42,403 bases of DNA from CAZIOH01 sp964540815 (GCA_964540815.1 CAZIOH010000054.1:1-42403); one strand, 5' to 3'. Shown: positions 9,841-19,087, counted from the first letter of the stretch. Notes: generated from the letters alone by a model not told the origin. Made by a program: numbers and translations.

Positions 9841-9940
9841 CATCCCACAGCGATGCAGTCTGACGAGGTCTGCCGACAGGCCAGCCACGCTGGGCGTTCG
9901 ATAGAAACGAAGCCCAAGGCGGCGCGGTGTCGGCCCGTGT

Positions 9941-10342
9941 TCAGTGGACGCCGATCGTCAAGGCGAACGGCGGCCTTGCGTCGAGCCCGCCGACGTGAGG
10001 AATCGAAATCTCCGCGGTTCCCAGGGCCCTGGCCAGAAATCGATATAGCTGCCGGGGACCTCCTGGGTTGTAAGGGGGCGGGTCTGTCGCGCCCAAAAAC
10101 GTGACGGCGGTCGAAGACAGGACCGGATCACCGTACTGCCCGGGACCGATCGTGAAGACGAAGTCGCCGTAGAGTGCATGCTCGAGCGCGACCAGCAACG
10201 TGGAGCGGTGTCGCTCGTAGGTCGACGCGAACAGGACGCCTCCGATGGTGGCCAGCGCCATGGCCGTCGCGTCGTGCACCACGACATGGGCCCAGCCAAA
10301 GGCCACGCCGCTCGCCAGCACGCGGACGGGGTCCCCATACGG
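9941..10342 (-). pseudogene. CPBP/Abi family intramembrane protease, C-terminal remnant
   Basis: The minus strand reads VLASGVAFGWAHVVVHDATA, then MALATIGGVLFASTYERHRS and ALEHALYGDFVFTIGPGQY. This matches the C-terminal half of CPBP (CaaX-protease/bacteriocin-processing) membrane proteins, including the conserved His of FGWAH and the second motif ALEHALYG. The N-terminal half with the EExxxR motif is absent: homology stops at about 10,340, exactly where the divergently oriented flavoprotein remnant begins. Sequence after GPGQY (10,135 down to 9,941) is an extension I do not recognise. Confidence 0.6.
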
Positions 10343-11667
10343 TCGACGGATGCATCCATTGGCTGACCGGGGGGCCATTCCTTGCGATCTACCGAGAGCT
10401 CGGAATCATTCCCCCGGTCGCCGTGCACCCGATTCGGCGTTTCGCGACCTACCGGAATGTTCAGGACGGATTGGAAATCGAAGTGACGGATGACCTGGAG
10501 CAGCTGGGCCAGGTGCTGAAGCGGCTTGGCTCAGATGACGCCCAGGAGATCGATCGAATGATCGCCGGGGCTCGCGCGGTCGCGGAGATGGATCCCGGGC
10601 TCGAGACGCCACCTGAGCTGGCCACCTTGCGTCAGCGGATGAGTCGCCTTTGGGACCTGCGAGAGCACGTGGGGGACGTCGCGCATTTCAGACACTCGGT
10701 TGCCGACTGGGCTCGGAGCCAGTTGAAGAGCCAGCGCCTTCGACGGTTCGTAACGCACCTGGCCCCGGAAGAATCGCCGGCGCTGGTTCTTCTCTTCATG
10801 CTCGGATATCTCGGGCGGGGGTGGCTGTCGCGTCCGATTGGAGGTACCGCGCGCTTTCGTGACGCCCTGGTTGCCAGCTATCAGGCGTCAGGGGGCGAGA
10901 CCCGCATCGATACGACGGTGGAGGAGATCCTGGTCGAGAACAATCGCGCCACCGGGGTCAGGACCACCGACGGCACCATCGTGGATGCCGACGTGGTGGT
11001 CTCGACCTCGAGCGGTCCCGAGACGGTCTTGCGCTTGCTCGCGGGGCGTTACGGCGCGGAGGCGACCAGGCTCCGTCTCGAGAAATGGAAGATGTTCTCC
11101 CCGATCCTCCTCGTGAGCTATGGGGTCGACCAACCCATGTCGGAAGCGCCCGGCACGTTGGTGCTGGATGGCCTGCCACCCTTGCAAGTGGGTGGTCGCG
11201 AGGACGCCGGGCTCACGGTACGAATCTTCAATGACGAACCCGCCGTCGCGCCGTCCGGGCACACCGTGGTGCAGGTCCTGGCCCAAACGGACTACGCGTT
11301 CTGGGCGACCCGCGGGACGGGCTACGGCGCGGCCAAGGAAGCCGCGGCGGCGACTTTGCTGAGCAGCCTGGAATCGGTCCTGCCCGGTCTGCGACAGTCG
11401 GTTCGGATGACGGACGTCGCGACACCCCTCACCTTCTGGCGAAACGCCCGGTCCTGGCGCGGCGCCTTCGAAGGCTGGCTTCCCACGGCCGAGTCCTTCT
11501 TCGGCCACGTCGACAAGACCCTTCCGGGACTGAACGCCTTCTTCATGGCTGGCCAATGGGTCGAGCCTGGCGGTGGCGTGCCGAGCGCGCTCTTGTCGGG
11601 GCGCCACGCGGTTCAGATCGCCTGCAAGGAAGTCGGTCGCGCCTTTGCGTCGCCGACCGGGGTCTGA
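10339..11667 (+). pseudogene. Phytoene desaturase-like FAD oxidoreductase lacking its dinucleotide-binding N-terminus
   Basis: The plus frame from about 10,339 reads TVDGCIHWLTGG, a segment that in carotenoid desaturase/CrtI-like flavoproteins lies ~55-70 residues after the start. It continues uninterrupted for ~440 residues, with PIGGTARFRDALVASYQASG (the conserved GG-x-x-x-L segment), VDADVVVSTSSGPETVLRLL and the C-terminal FAD-contact region WVEPGGGVPSALLSGRHAVQ. The essential GxGxxG Rossmann motif and its start codon are missing. The sequence just upstream belongs to the opposite-strand CPBP remnant. The rest has no frameshift, so the truncation seems recent. Without the ADP-binding motif an active enzyme is unlikely. 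The original substrate (carotenoid or other) cannot be told. Confidence 0.72.
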
Positions 11668-11718
11668 TGGATGAGCTGGCAATGTCACGACAAAGACGGG
11701 GCCCTGGAGGAGACACCC

Positions 11719-12948
11719 TCAGTGCCCTCGCCGGATCTCGGGTGGATGAAAGCGGATCTCGAACGTGTGCTCGATGCGGTCGTGGCAAGCGATGGCGCCG
11801 GTCTGCAGGTCGACCTTCTCGGGGACCGGGGTGCTCCGGAGTTGATAGACGGCGTGGTAGCCCCGCTCGGCCAGAATGTCCAGCAGCATGTCGATGGTGA
11901 TCGGGTCCTCGAAGAGAGCGCTATCGGTCCTGAAGACGCACCGACCGGCCAGTGCGTGCCGCACGACGACCGGGACGACCTGCGCCTCGATCAAGGCGGC
12001 GACTTCCTTGAACACCGGCGCGGCGGCGTGCTCGTAGGAGTCGAGGCGACGCACCAGTTCCTGGCGGGCGTACAGCGTCAACTCGGACACGAGGGGGATG
12101 TGGTGGATGATGTCGAAGGTGGCGTGTCCCAGCTCGAGCGAGCTTTGGTACTGGAACTCGGCGTTTATGCTCTTCTCCACCTCGCCGAGCGGCGCGTCGG
12201 CGTTGACGAAGTGATAGTGAAAATGCCTTCGCAGGCTGGTCAGCGCCTCGTAGGTCAGCTCCTTGAATGTCCGGTAGCGGTTCCGCGCGAGCACCTCGTC
12301 GATGTCGGTGGGACGGAGCTCGACCCGTTCGCCCACGCCCGTCCGGCGTACGGTCTCGTTGTGGGCCAGGATTGCGCGGCCGCGGCTCAGTTGCCGCTCG
12401 ACCGAGGTTTGCTCGCCCACGAACAGCACGGTGATGCGAAAGATGGGACGGCGAAACCGCTTGCCGATCGAGGTGCCCCAGTACACGGCGCGCAGCTGCA
12501 TGATCTGATCGTGCAACAGCTTGACGGCCTCGGCCTGAACCTTGGTGCGGGGGAACCCGTCGACGACACAGCCCGTCTGGTAGGCCGGATCGAGCAGTTC
12601 GCGCAACAGCACCTCGATCACCTCCCGATCGCCGACGAACTGCCCGCGATCTTTCAGCGCGCGCATCTCGGGCGTGTCCAGCAAGTCGCTCACCACGATG
12701 GGCGCCGCGGTCAGGCCGCGCTCGCGCAGGATGAACGGCGTGTTGGTTCCCTTGCCCGAACCAGGCGCGCCGCCGAGCCACATGATCTCCTTGGGGAAGA
12801 CCATGTTCTCGAGGCCGCGCTCCTGGACCAGGAGATTCCACACCTGGCCGAAGATCAGCGGCGCGTCCTTGATTTCGAGCTCGGGGGTGGAGACGCGGGC
12901 GCCGCCACCATCCGTGGGATCTGCTGGCGAAGGTTCAGGGTCGGCCAT
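11719..12948 (-). CDS. Nucleoside monophosphate kinase-like P-loop protein with a long C-terminal extension
   Basis: The product is 409 residues. GGAPGSGKGT at residues 59-68 is a perfect adenylate-kinase-type P-loop. It is followed by VVSDLLDTPEMRALKDRGQF (the NMP-binding region) and VVDGFPRTKVQAEA (the FPR motif), so residues ~50-215 form an NMP kinase domain that transfers phosphate from ATP to a nucleoside monophosphate. Residues ~215-409 are not found in ordinary adenylate kinases (~215 residues in total) and have no motif I know, although they look well folded. No zinc-finger cysteines occur in the LID. There is no clear Shine-Dalgarno before the ATG at 12948. It is convergent with the flavoprotein remnant, 51 bp away. 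This is cytosolic by appearance; whether it is the housekeeping enzyme is unclear. Confidence 0.88.
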   Translation of the reverse strand: MADPEPSPADPTDGGGARVSTPELEIKDAPLIFGQVWNLLVQERGLENMVFPKEIMWLGGAPGSGKGTNTPFILRERGLTAAPIVVSDLLDTPEMRALKDRGQFVGDREVIEVLLRELLDPAYQTGCVVDGFPRTKVQAEAVKLLHDQIMQLRAVYWGTSIGKRFRRPIFRITVLFVGEQTSVERQLSRGRAILAHNETVRRTGVGERVELRPTDIDEVLARNRYRTFKELTYEALTSLRRHFHYHFVNADAPLGEVEKSINAEFQYQSSLELGHATFDIIHHIPLVSELTLYARQELVRRLDSYEHAAAPVFKEVAALIEAQVVPVVVRHALAGRCVFRTDSALFEDPITIDMLLDILAERGYHAVYQLRSTPVPEKVDLQTGAIACHDRIEHTFEIRFHPPEIRRGH

Positions 12949-13316
12949 GGGAGGATCAGATTAATGAATCGGGCCGGCCTCGGGTCGGAAAATCCGCGCC
13001 GACTGCGCCGTCGACATTCGAGCCTCCGGACCTGGGACCCGGGCGAAGCTTCTTCGACTGGGGCAGGTTGGATGCGCCGGCCTCCGAGGCTCCGGTTCAA
13101 TCCCGACCCACCCCGGTGGCGACCGCTGGTTTCGAGGGCGTGAGCTCGACCGGGGCTGGCGGCTCGGGCGGCGTCCCGTTCGGGCGTCGGTGCGGGGTCT
13201 GCTGGAGCTGCGCCTGCGCGAGATTCGAGCTCTCGGATTGACACGTTCGTCTCGGCGGTCCAAAGGCATTGCCGGGGCTTCGATTCGTTCAACTGACACG
13301 ATCCTGACTGACACGG
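12949..13316. other. Intergenic, no gene seen
   Basis: I see no frame with protein-like content. The promoter of the minus-strand kinase gene should lie in its left part, but no ribosome-binding site is visible immediately above 12948. The right end abuts the alpha-amylase-like remnant. Confidence 0.4.
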
Positions 13317-13589
13317 TCATGATTGCTCCAGCGGGCGAATGTCCGCGCCCTTTCGCTGGATCACGAAGGGGATGGCATCCATCCGGAAGCCGGACACGCC
13401 GAGCTCGAGCCAGAAGCCCATCACCTTGCGGATCTCGGCCAGGACCATCGGATTGCTGGTGTTGAGATCTGGCTGAAAATCGTAGAAGCGGTGAAAGTAG
13501 TATTCGCCGGCCACCGTGTCGAAGGTCCAGGTCGACTTCTGCACGCCGGGGAACACCATCCCCTTGTTCGCGTCCTTGGGTTTGGTCTT
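13317..13589 (-). pseudogene. Alpha-amylase/trehalose synthase family fragment (GH13)
   Basis: The minus strand reads FPGVQKSTWTFDTVAGEYYF, HRFYDFQPDLNTSNPMVLAE, then IRKVMGFWLELGVSGFRMDA and IPFVI. FRMDAIPF is GH13 conserved region II, with the nucleophile Asp in GFRxDA. The HRFYDFQPDLN segment is characteristic of the trehalose synthase/maltose transglucosylase type. Both the N-terminal barrel (with DxxxNH) and everything after region II are absent, and the frame ends at a stop at 13317. About 90 of at least 500 residues remain. Confidence 0.65.
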
Positions 13590-13747
13590 CGACACAATCG
13601 CGCACGCCCAGCCGCGCAAGGGGCGGGACCGGCGGATCCGCCGCCTCGGAGAGTACGGTCCTCGGATCGGGCCCTGTGCGCGGGGACGAGACCCGATCCA
13701 TCGAGGGCGCGGCGGTCAGGGTGACGACCGCCGCTCGCACGGTGGCG

Positions 13748-14011
13748 GACCGCTTCAAGTACCGGAACAAAATTGGGCTCGACGTGGCGCGCCCAAAGCG
13801 AGCCGTCGCCGAACACGCCGGGCACGCCGGCGAAGCGGTGGTCCGGGTCGGGCAGTCCCATGATCTCCGCAATCAGTCGGAGAAGGACGCTGGGGCCGAC
13901 GTGCACGAGACTTCGACGACGGGGCTCGGCGTCGGCGTGCTGGTCTTCCATGACCTTAACCCAAGGCTTCTCCTCGAGCTCAAGGCCAATCGCTACGAGC
14001 TCGAAGGCGGC
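13748..14011 (-). pseudogene. Unrecognised protein fragment
   Basis: The minus strand has an ~88-residue stretch with native protein character (AAFELVAIGLELEEKPWVKV, then LLRLIAEIMGLPDPDHRFAG). It is flanked on both sides, in the same frame, by Arg/Pro-rich noise. I do not recognise the family. It lies just upstream of the GH13 remnant, so it could be part of the same decayed locus, but I cannot align it with GH13 proteins. Confidence 0.3.
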
Positions 14012-14100
14012 GACAGGAGCTCTCGGCTCAGCCGACGCTGACGTTCGCACGGGCCACCCGGCCCGGGAGGGCCCGCGCGCGCCTGCGTGCTCGGGTCCCG

Positions 14101-14376
14101 CTACTTCGCGAGGTACGTGGTCATTGGCGGGACGACGCCGTGGCGCTCCATGGCCGCTGCGACCTCGGGCGGGGGCGAGGCCATCATCGCCTGCATGCCC
14201 GCCATGTCGTGGACGTCGGCGGTGATGGCGATCATCTTGCTCCCGTCGGCGGCGACGTGGTCCTGAACGTTGGTGGCGTATTTGCCGATGAGGGCTGCCC
14301 GCTCGGCCTTGCCCTTGAGCCACTTCTCGACATCGACGACCGGATGCGCCGAGAGTCTTGGCGTGAATGCTTGCAC
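14101..14376 (-). pseudogene. Small protein of unknown family, probably 5'-truncated
   Basis: The minus strand encodes HPVVDVEKWLKGKAERAALI, then a ~55-residue continuation ending PPMTTYLAK and a stop. It resembles small (~90-residue) proteins of antibiotic-biosynthesis-monooxygenase or DUF type that begin with a short beta strand and VxDxxxW. Here the first strand is not obvious: a GTG at 14376 gives VQAFTPRLS before the conserved part, with no ribosome-binding site. It could be an intact short gene or one that lost its first residues. Function is unknown. Confidence 0.45.
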
Positions 14377-14599
14377 TCTCGCAGGGGCCGAGTATCGCCG
14401 CGAGGAGGACGATATGCAATGGGCGGCGGGGGACATGACCCCCGCTGGGACCCGAGTCTTCCTGATGCCTCGACGCCCAGATCGTCGCCGAGCGCCTGAC
14501 GACCAACCCCACGCGCCTCCACCGATCACGTCAGCACCACGAGCCGCCGCCGGAGACTTGACCGCCGCGAGCAGGGTGCCGACATGGGCGGCTCGCAAG

Positions 14600-14842
14600 A
14601 GCAGCAGGCAAAAACTTCAGGAGGTCGCCCTGGCTGTTCCCGTAGGCCCCAGAGGCCAACGTGTAGGTCAAGACCTGGTGATTCGTCTGGAAATGTCCAC
14701 CCGCCATGCGGGTCGTATCCGAGGGCGACTTCGAGATCCGGGTGTGCACACCGACACGGATGTCATCGAAGCCTGCCCGCAACGCTGATACTCCTTTGCC
14801 CTCGCAGGGAAATGGAATCCGCCAGCCCGCCAAGAAGTCCAC
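14600..14842 (-). pseudogene. Unrecognised fragment
   Basis: The minus strand reads VSALRAGFDDIRVGVHTRIS, then HFQTNHQVLTYTLASGAYGN. The composition is unlike the Arg-rich noise around it, so this is likely a piece of a once real protein. The frame loses protein character after about 14600. I cannot assign a family. Confidence 0.25.
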
Positions 14843-15048
14843 GCTCTTCCAGTGATCTCGGGCGTGGGCTCGGTCCGGCGCCTCTTCGTGTCACGCGGGA
14901 GCCACGTGGTAGGCTGACGATCTTGCTCGCTTCGATTGCGCGGATCGCCAGCGTGCCGTCTCTTCGGCGGTTCGGGTGGCCACGCACCTCTCCCCGTCGG
15001 CCGAACCGCCTGGTGTCTGCGGTCCGGTCTCTTTCATGGGGGTTTGTC

Positions 15049-16338
15049 ATGCTCCTGGCAAAGTTCGTCGCGGCCACCTCATTGATCGCCGCATTTTGTG
15101 GGGGTGTGGCGTGTCGGACGGATGGCTCCCACGCGAGAGGCGGAACGGTTGGCAGCGGCGGCGCGTCGTCGGGTGGCGCCACCGGCGAAGCCGGTGGGGC
15201 GTCGAGCGGGAACGGCGGTGGTGGTCGAGTCGGGAGTGGCGGTGATACGGGCACCGGCGGAGCTTCGACCAGCGGCAGCGGCGGCGCCACCGGAGCTGGG
15301 GGTCTTTCAGCAGAGGGCGGCCCCAAGGCCAGCGGCGGCGCGATGGTCGATGGTGGCTCCTCCGGCGCAACCGGTGGGGCCAGCCCGAACGGTGCGGGGC
15401 CTGGCGGGACCACGGCGACTGGAGGAGCCAATGGAACGGGAGGGGCAAACGCGGCAGGCGGCACGGGCGGTGGAACGAGCACACTGGTTCAGCCCATCGC
15501 GCGCACCAGCGGGAAGTACGTTCTCGAATTCGGCGACATCTTCTTCGAAGTCGATTCCCTGGTCGGGGCGCGCGTGATCACCCTGACGCTCGCAGGCGCT
15601 CCCAACCTCTTGACGGGAACGGCGCAGGATGCCGTCAACTACGGCTCCACGTTCCGCGTCAGCCCCCAGAGCGCCTGGCCAGGCACCTGGCCGCCACCGC
15701 CCGAGATCGATACCAGCGCCTACAGCCTGACCGTCTCCGGTCAGACCATGGTGGGGACGAGCCCGAACGCCGCGTCGATCGGCGCCACGGTCACGAAGAA
15801 GTTCACTGCGGGCCTGAGCAACCAAAGCATCGTTGCGGAGTACAGGATCCTGAGCACGGCCAGCGGGAAGAGTGTGGCCCCCTGGGAGGATACGCGGGTC
15901 TTCCCAGGTGGCCTGACGTTCTACCCGACGGGCGATCTCGCGCCGACCGGAGGGACGTTCCCGCTCCCGACCACCCAGACCTCCTTCGGCTGCACCTGGT
16001 TCCAGTATCCTGCAAGCGTCCGCGCATCTGCGCGCCTGATCGCCGATGGCAAGGAAGGCTGGATCGCGCACCTCACCTCTGGCGGCACCGTCTTGGTCAA
16101 GAAATACCCCGACATCGCGTCGACGGCGCACGCACCGGGCGAGGGCGAGGTTTCTATCTACGTCGATGGCGGGGGCAAGTTCATCGAGATCGAAACCCAG
16201 GGCGCCTACGCGGCGTTGCCCTCGGGCCAGTCCGTGACCTGGACGACCACCTGGTACGTGCGCAAGCTTCCCACCGGGATCAGCGCCACCCCGAACCAGG
16301 CCCTCGTCGACTGGGTTCGGGGCGTGATCCAGCAGTAG
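15049..16338 (+). CDS. Secreted DUF4380-like lipoprotein with glycine-rich linker
   Basis: The product is 429 residues from the ATG at 15049. Longer in-frame starts upstream would add Arg-rich sequence before the signal peptide. The signal MLLAKFVAATSLIAAFCGGV ends in a cysteine-containing region (AFCGGVAC). Either Cys could be lipidated, although neither lipobox is ideal. Residues ~30-145 are a Gly/Ser/Ala/Thr low-complexity linker (GGA-S-GG, GTGG). From ~150 a folded domain begins GKYVLEFGDIFFEVDSLVGA, with NYGSTFRVSPQSAWPGTWPP, typical of DUF4380, a beta-rich family related to sugar-mutarotase folds and often found on carbohydrate-acting exported proteins. Catalytic function is unproven. 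A hairpin follows the stop codon. Confidence 0.85.
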   Translation: MLLAKFVAATSLIAAFCGGVACRTDGSHARGGTVGSGGASSGGATGEAGGASSGNGGGGRVGSGGDTGTGGASTSGSGGATGAGGLSAEGGPKASGGAMVDGGSSGATGGASPNGAGPGGTTATGGANGTGGANAAGGTGGGTSTLVQPIARTSGKYVLEFGDIFFEVDSLVGARVITLTLAGAPNLLTGTAQDAVNYGSTFRVSPQSAWPGTWPPPPEIDTSAYSLTVSGQTMVGTSPNAASIGATVTKKFTAGLSNQSIVAEYRILSTASGKSVAPWEDTRVFPGGLTFYPTGDLAPTGGTFPLPTTQTSFGCTWFQYPASVRASARLIADGKEGWIAHLTSGGTVLVKKYPDIASTAHAPGEGEVSIYVDGGGKFIEIETQGAYAALPSGQSVTWTTTWYVRKLPTGISATPNQALVDWVRGVIQQ

Positions 16339-16348
16339 CGCCCTGCAC

Positions 16349-16363
16349 GAGCGACCGTCGCTC
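16349..16363 (+). terminator. Candidate terminator hairpin
   Basis: GAGCGA CCG TCGCTC is a perfect 6-bp stem with a 3-base loop, 11 bp after the stop of the DUF4380 gene. It is followed by CGTTTG rather than a T-tract, so intrinsic termination would be weak. Confidence 0.35.
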
Positions 16364-16955
16364 CGTTTGCGACCGCTCACCCGTCATCGACGGAGTCTTC
16401 CGTGAAGCCGGTCGTCGTTGATTCGCACCCACCTCGAGCCCATGTCGGTCGAACGGAAGAGGCCGCGGCGTTTGAGCACGACGCCCGCCAGGGAGTCGAT
16501 GAGGGCAACGACTCTTCCCGACCGGGAGCCGCGGGATTCGATGGAGGCGGCGCTCTACAGCGCCTCCGGCATCCCGCAGCCGGCCGTTCCGCCGGGCGCC
16601 CCGCTGGTGAAGCACGTCGGCAGCGTCAACGTCATCCGGCTCGGCGGGCGGACCCTCGCCTCGCAGGAAAACGGTGACCGATGGTGGGAGATCGATCCCG
16701 GTGGCGGGGACCGTCACCCACGAAGGCTCACCGCCCGGACCGCCACGCTGATCGCCGACGACCCGATGGACCCGAGGTGCCAGACACGTCCGGAACCCGG
16801 CGCGACGGCTGGTTCCAGAGCTGTCGCGAACCCTTCGGCGCGCGACCCCAGTCGGACGAGGATGTCGCGGAGGATGGCCTTCCGTTGGAGATCTCCCTCG
16901 AATGGGCCTTGAATCCGTCGTCGTGGCGGTCCCGAAGTTGCTAGGTTCAAGGACC
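16364..16955. other. Intergenic, possible gene relic
   Basis: No confident gene. A plus-strand frame at about 16540-16720 reads SASGIPQPAVPPGAPLVKHV and NVIRLGGRTLASQENGDRWW, which looks partly protein-like. It has no recognised family, and its flanks are noise, so it may be a short remnant. The right end holds the leader of the next lipoprotein gene (AAGGA just before the ATG at 16956). Confidence 0.35.
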
Positions 16956-18164
16956 ATGCGCAGCTCTCGGGCGTTCTCCCTCTTCGGCTGGTCGGCGCTC
17001 ATCGCAAGTGGTTGCTCTGGCGGTTCGAACGCGGTCGGCGTCGGCGCCGGCGGCGGCGGCGCTCCGAAGGGATCCGGCGGAGCCGTCGGAGGCGGGACTG
17101 GGGGAGCCGGGGCCGGCGGGCTCGGCGGTGCCGCGGGGACAGGAGGCGGCGGACACGGGGCTGGCGGGGTGGTGGGAATGGCCTCGGGGGGCGTGGGAGG
17201 AGCTGCGGGAGCGGGTGGCGGTGGGCTCGGCGGCGGCTCGGGCAGTGGCGCGGCAGGCGCCGGTGGAGCGGGGACAGGGGGGACGACTCTGCTGTGCCCG
17301 TCGCGAACCGTGCCACCTCGGCCGCCCACCAACAGCGATCCTTCGACGAACCAGGCACGGGCGGAGGCCATCCAGCTCTTCGTCCTCGACGCCCTCGTGG
17401 GCCAGTACGTCCGAGGCGACGTGCTCGTCTATCGCGGCACGACCCGCGCCAACTTCACCGTCCAGACACCCGCTGGCTACGATCCGATTCCAGGTCGGTC
17501 GATCGCCCGGGGCTCTGCCCTTGCGCGGCTCGACTACCGGCGCACGTCGTCGAGCGACTACCTGCCGCCGTTCGCGCCCGACGGTGCGAGCACCACGACG
17601 GCCGTCCTCCTGATCCATGGCGTGAGCGACGGCAGCTACACCGTCTGGGGCCAACTCGACAGCCAGCCGACGCAGACGCTCGCCGCCTCGATAGGCACGC
17701 GCGATAGCGACAACGTCTTCCTCACGTCGTGCGCCGGATGCGTGCCCAGCCTTTGGAGCCGGCCGACGTCGATCAGCTTCGACGCGGCCGTCGCGAGCAA
17801 GATTTCCGTCTACAGCGGCAACCTCGGCTACGCCGACGCGCCGACGCTCCTCTCGGCGGCGGCCGACCTCCAGGTCATCTCGCCGTGCGACGTGACACTG
17901 GACGAGATCAAGGCCCTCGATGGCGCGACCGGACCGAACGAGTTTGCCGAGGATATCGCCCTTCAGAGCTTCGTGTCCGAGGGCAACGAGATCGTGTGGC
18001 ATCGCAAAGGCGCGACGACCTTGCGCTCCCCGTCGCCGATGTTCACCGACTGCGACGGGCTGGACCTCCTCTACACCATCGACCTCTACGTCAACGTGAA
18101 CGATCTCGGCGACTACGGGGTCCGCAACTACGGCAACGAGATGCTGCTCACACGGTGCCCCTGA
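16956..18164 (+). CDS. Lipoprotein of unknown function with glycine-rich linker
   Basis: The product is 402 residues. The start at 16956 is chosen because it directly precedes the signal peptide MRSSRAFSLFGWSALIASGC, whose end is a good lipobox, and AAGGA lies two bases before the ATG. Residues ~25-125 are an extreme Gly/Ala linker (GGAGAGG, GTGG). The C-terminal ~275 residues are of normal composition, with TNQARAEAIQLFVLDALVGQ near the start, a paired TSCAGC motif and a closing LLYTIDLYVNVNDLGDYGVR. I do not recognise this domain. The overall plan matches the DUF4380 lipoprotein upstream and the SGNH esterase lipoprotein at 26,823. Surface location is inferred from the lipobox. Confidence 0.8.
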   Translation: MRSSRAFSLFGWSALIASGCSGGSNAVGVGAGGGGAPKGSGGAVGGGTGGAGAGGLGGAAGTGGGGHGAGGVVGMASGGVGGAAGAGGGGLGGGSGSGAAGAGGAGTGGTTLLCPSRTVPPRPPTNSDPSTNQARAEAIQLFVLDALVGQYVRGDVLVYRGTTRANFTVQTPAGYDPIPGRSIARGSALARLDYRRTSSSDYLPPFAPDGASTTTAVLLIHGVSDGSYTVWGQLDSQPTQTLAASIGTRDSDNVFLTSCAGCVPSLWSRPTSISFDAAVASKISVYSGNLGYADAPTLLSAAADLQVISPCDVTLDEIKALDGATGPNEFAEDIALQSFVSEGNEIVWHRKGATTLRSPSPMFTDCDGLDLLYTIDLYVNVNDLGDYGVRNYGNEMLLTRCP

Positions 18165-18502
18165 CGGGGTCGGGTGCCGCGGCCACCCCCACCGACCGGC
18201 TGGCGATGTTCTTGCGGCCCTCGATCTCATCGGCGTGCTTCGACGAGACGGAAGAAACCCCGTGGCCGACTCAGGCGAGCCGCAATCCGCGTCCGAACCC
18301 GCGGCACGATCATTCCCGCGTGCCGGGCGCGAGGACGAACCGTCGACCCTGAGGGAGATGATGTAGGTGCTCGCGCCCCTTGACGGGCAAAGGCTCTTCG
18401 CTGGCATCGAAACAGGAGGCCGCCGCATGGACGGGGACGTGGCAGGAGAGGAGGGCTTCTATGTTCGGCTGCTGGAGAAGGTCCCGGGAATGGTGGGGTA
18501 CC
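18165..18502. other. Intergenic, no gene seen
   Basis: No protein-like frame in this stretch. It separates the lipoprotein stop from the broken histidine kinase, whose missing N-terminal part would have been expected here, so a deletion probably removed it. Confidence 0.4.
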
Positions 18503-19087
18503 GTTCAAGAGCGGATCTTCGAGCCCTTCTTCACGACCAAGGAAAAGGGCCGCGGTACGGGGCTGGGGCTCGCGACCATCTCGGCATCGTCAAGCAGAGC
18601 AACGGCAGCATCTTCGTGTACAGCGAACCTGGGCGGGGTGCGACCTTCAATTTACCTGCCGCGCGTTGACGCTCCCCTCGACCCGATCGCCGAGACCATC
18701 AGCGTGCAGCCGGCGCAGCAAAAGACAGGCACGATCTTGCTCGTCGAAGATGACGACGCCGTTCGCCGAATGGTCCGAGTCGTCTTGGAGCGAGCTGGTT
18801 ACCGAGTGCTGGAAGCGTCCAACGGCCCAGCCGCGATCGAGTGCGGTGCCCGAGAGCCCGGGCCGATCGCCGTGGTGCTGACAGATGTGATCATGCCAAG
18901 GATGTCGGGGAAGGAGCTGGCAGACCGCCTCGTGGCCACCCGCCCGACGTTGCGCGTTCTCTACGCTTCCGGCTACACGGACAGCTCCGTCGTGCATGAC
19001 GGTATGCTCGACGAAGGGGTGAACTTTCTTCAGAAGCCCATCACGGCCGCGTCGCTGCTTTCCAAGTTGGACGAGATCCTCGGCTAG
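18503..19087 (+). pseudogene. Hybrid histidine kinase remnant: broken ATPase domain plus intact receiver domain
   Basis: The sequence starts inside the HATPase domain at VQERIFEPFFTTKEKGRGTG (the F box and G2 box). Near 18,578 one base is lost: the expected GIVKQSNGSIFVYSEPGRGA continues in the neighbouring frame. Near 18,652 two more bases are lost and the original frame resumes at YLPRVDAP. The two shifts total -3, so a single frame runs through but with ~24 scrambled residues in the ATPase. The receiver is complete: ILLVEDDDAVRRM (acidic pocket), VVLTDVIMPRMSG (phosphoacceptor Asp), YASGYTD (switch residue) and LQKPI (conserved Lys). PAS and HisKA domains are absent. It is almost certainly non-functional as a kinase. 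A stand-alone receiver cannot be excluded, but no start with a ribosome-binding site is seen. Confidence 0.75.

Noticed and set aside
17021..17045. GGTTCGAA-like motif considered as a tRNA T-arm
   Set aside because: It lies in the lipoprotein coding region at the start of the Gly-rich linker and no acceptor or anticodon stems could be drawn around it.
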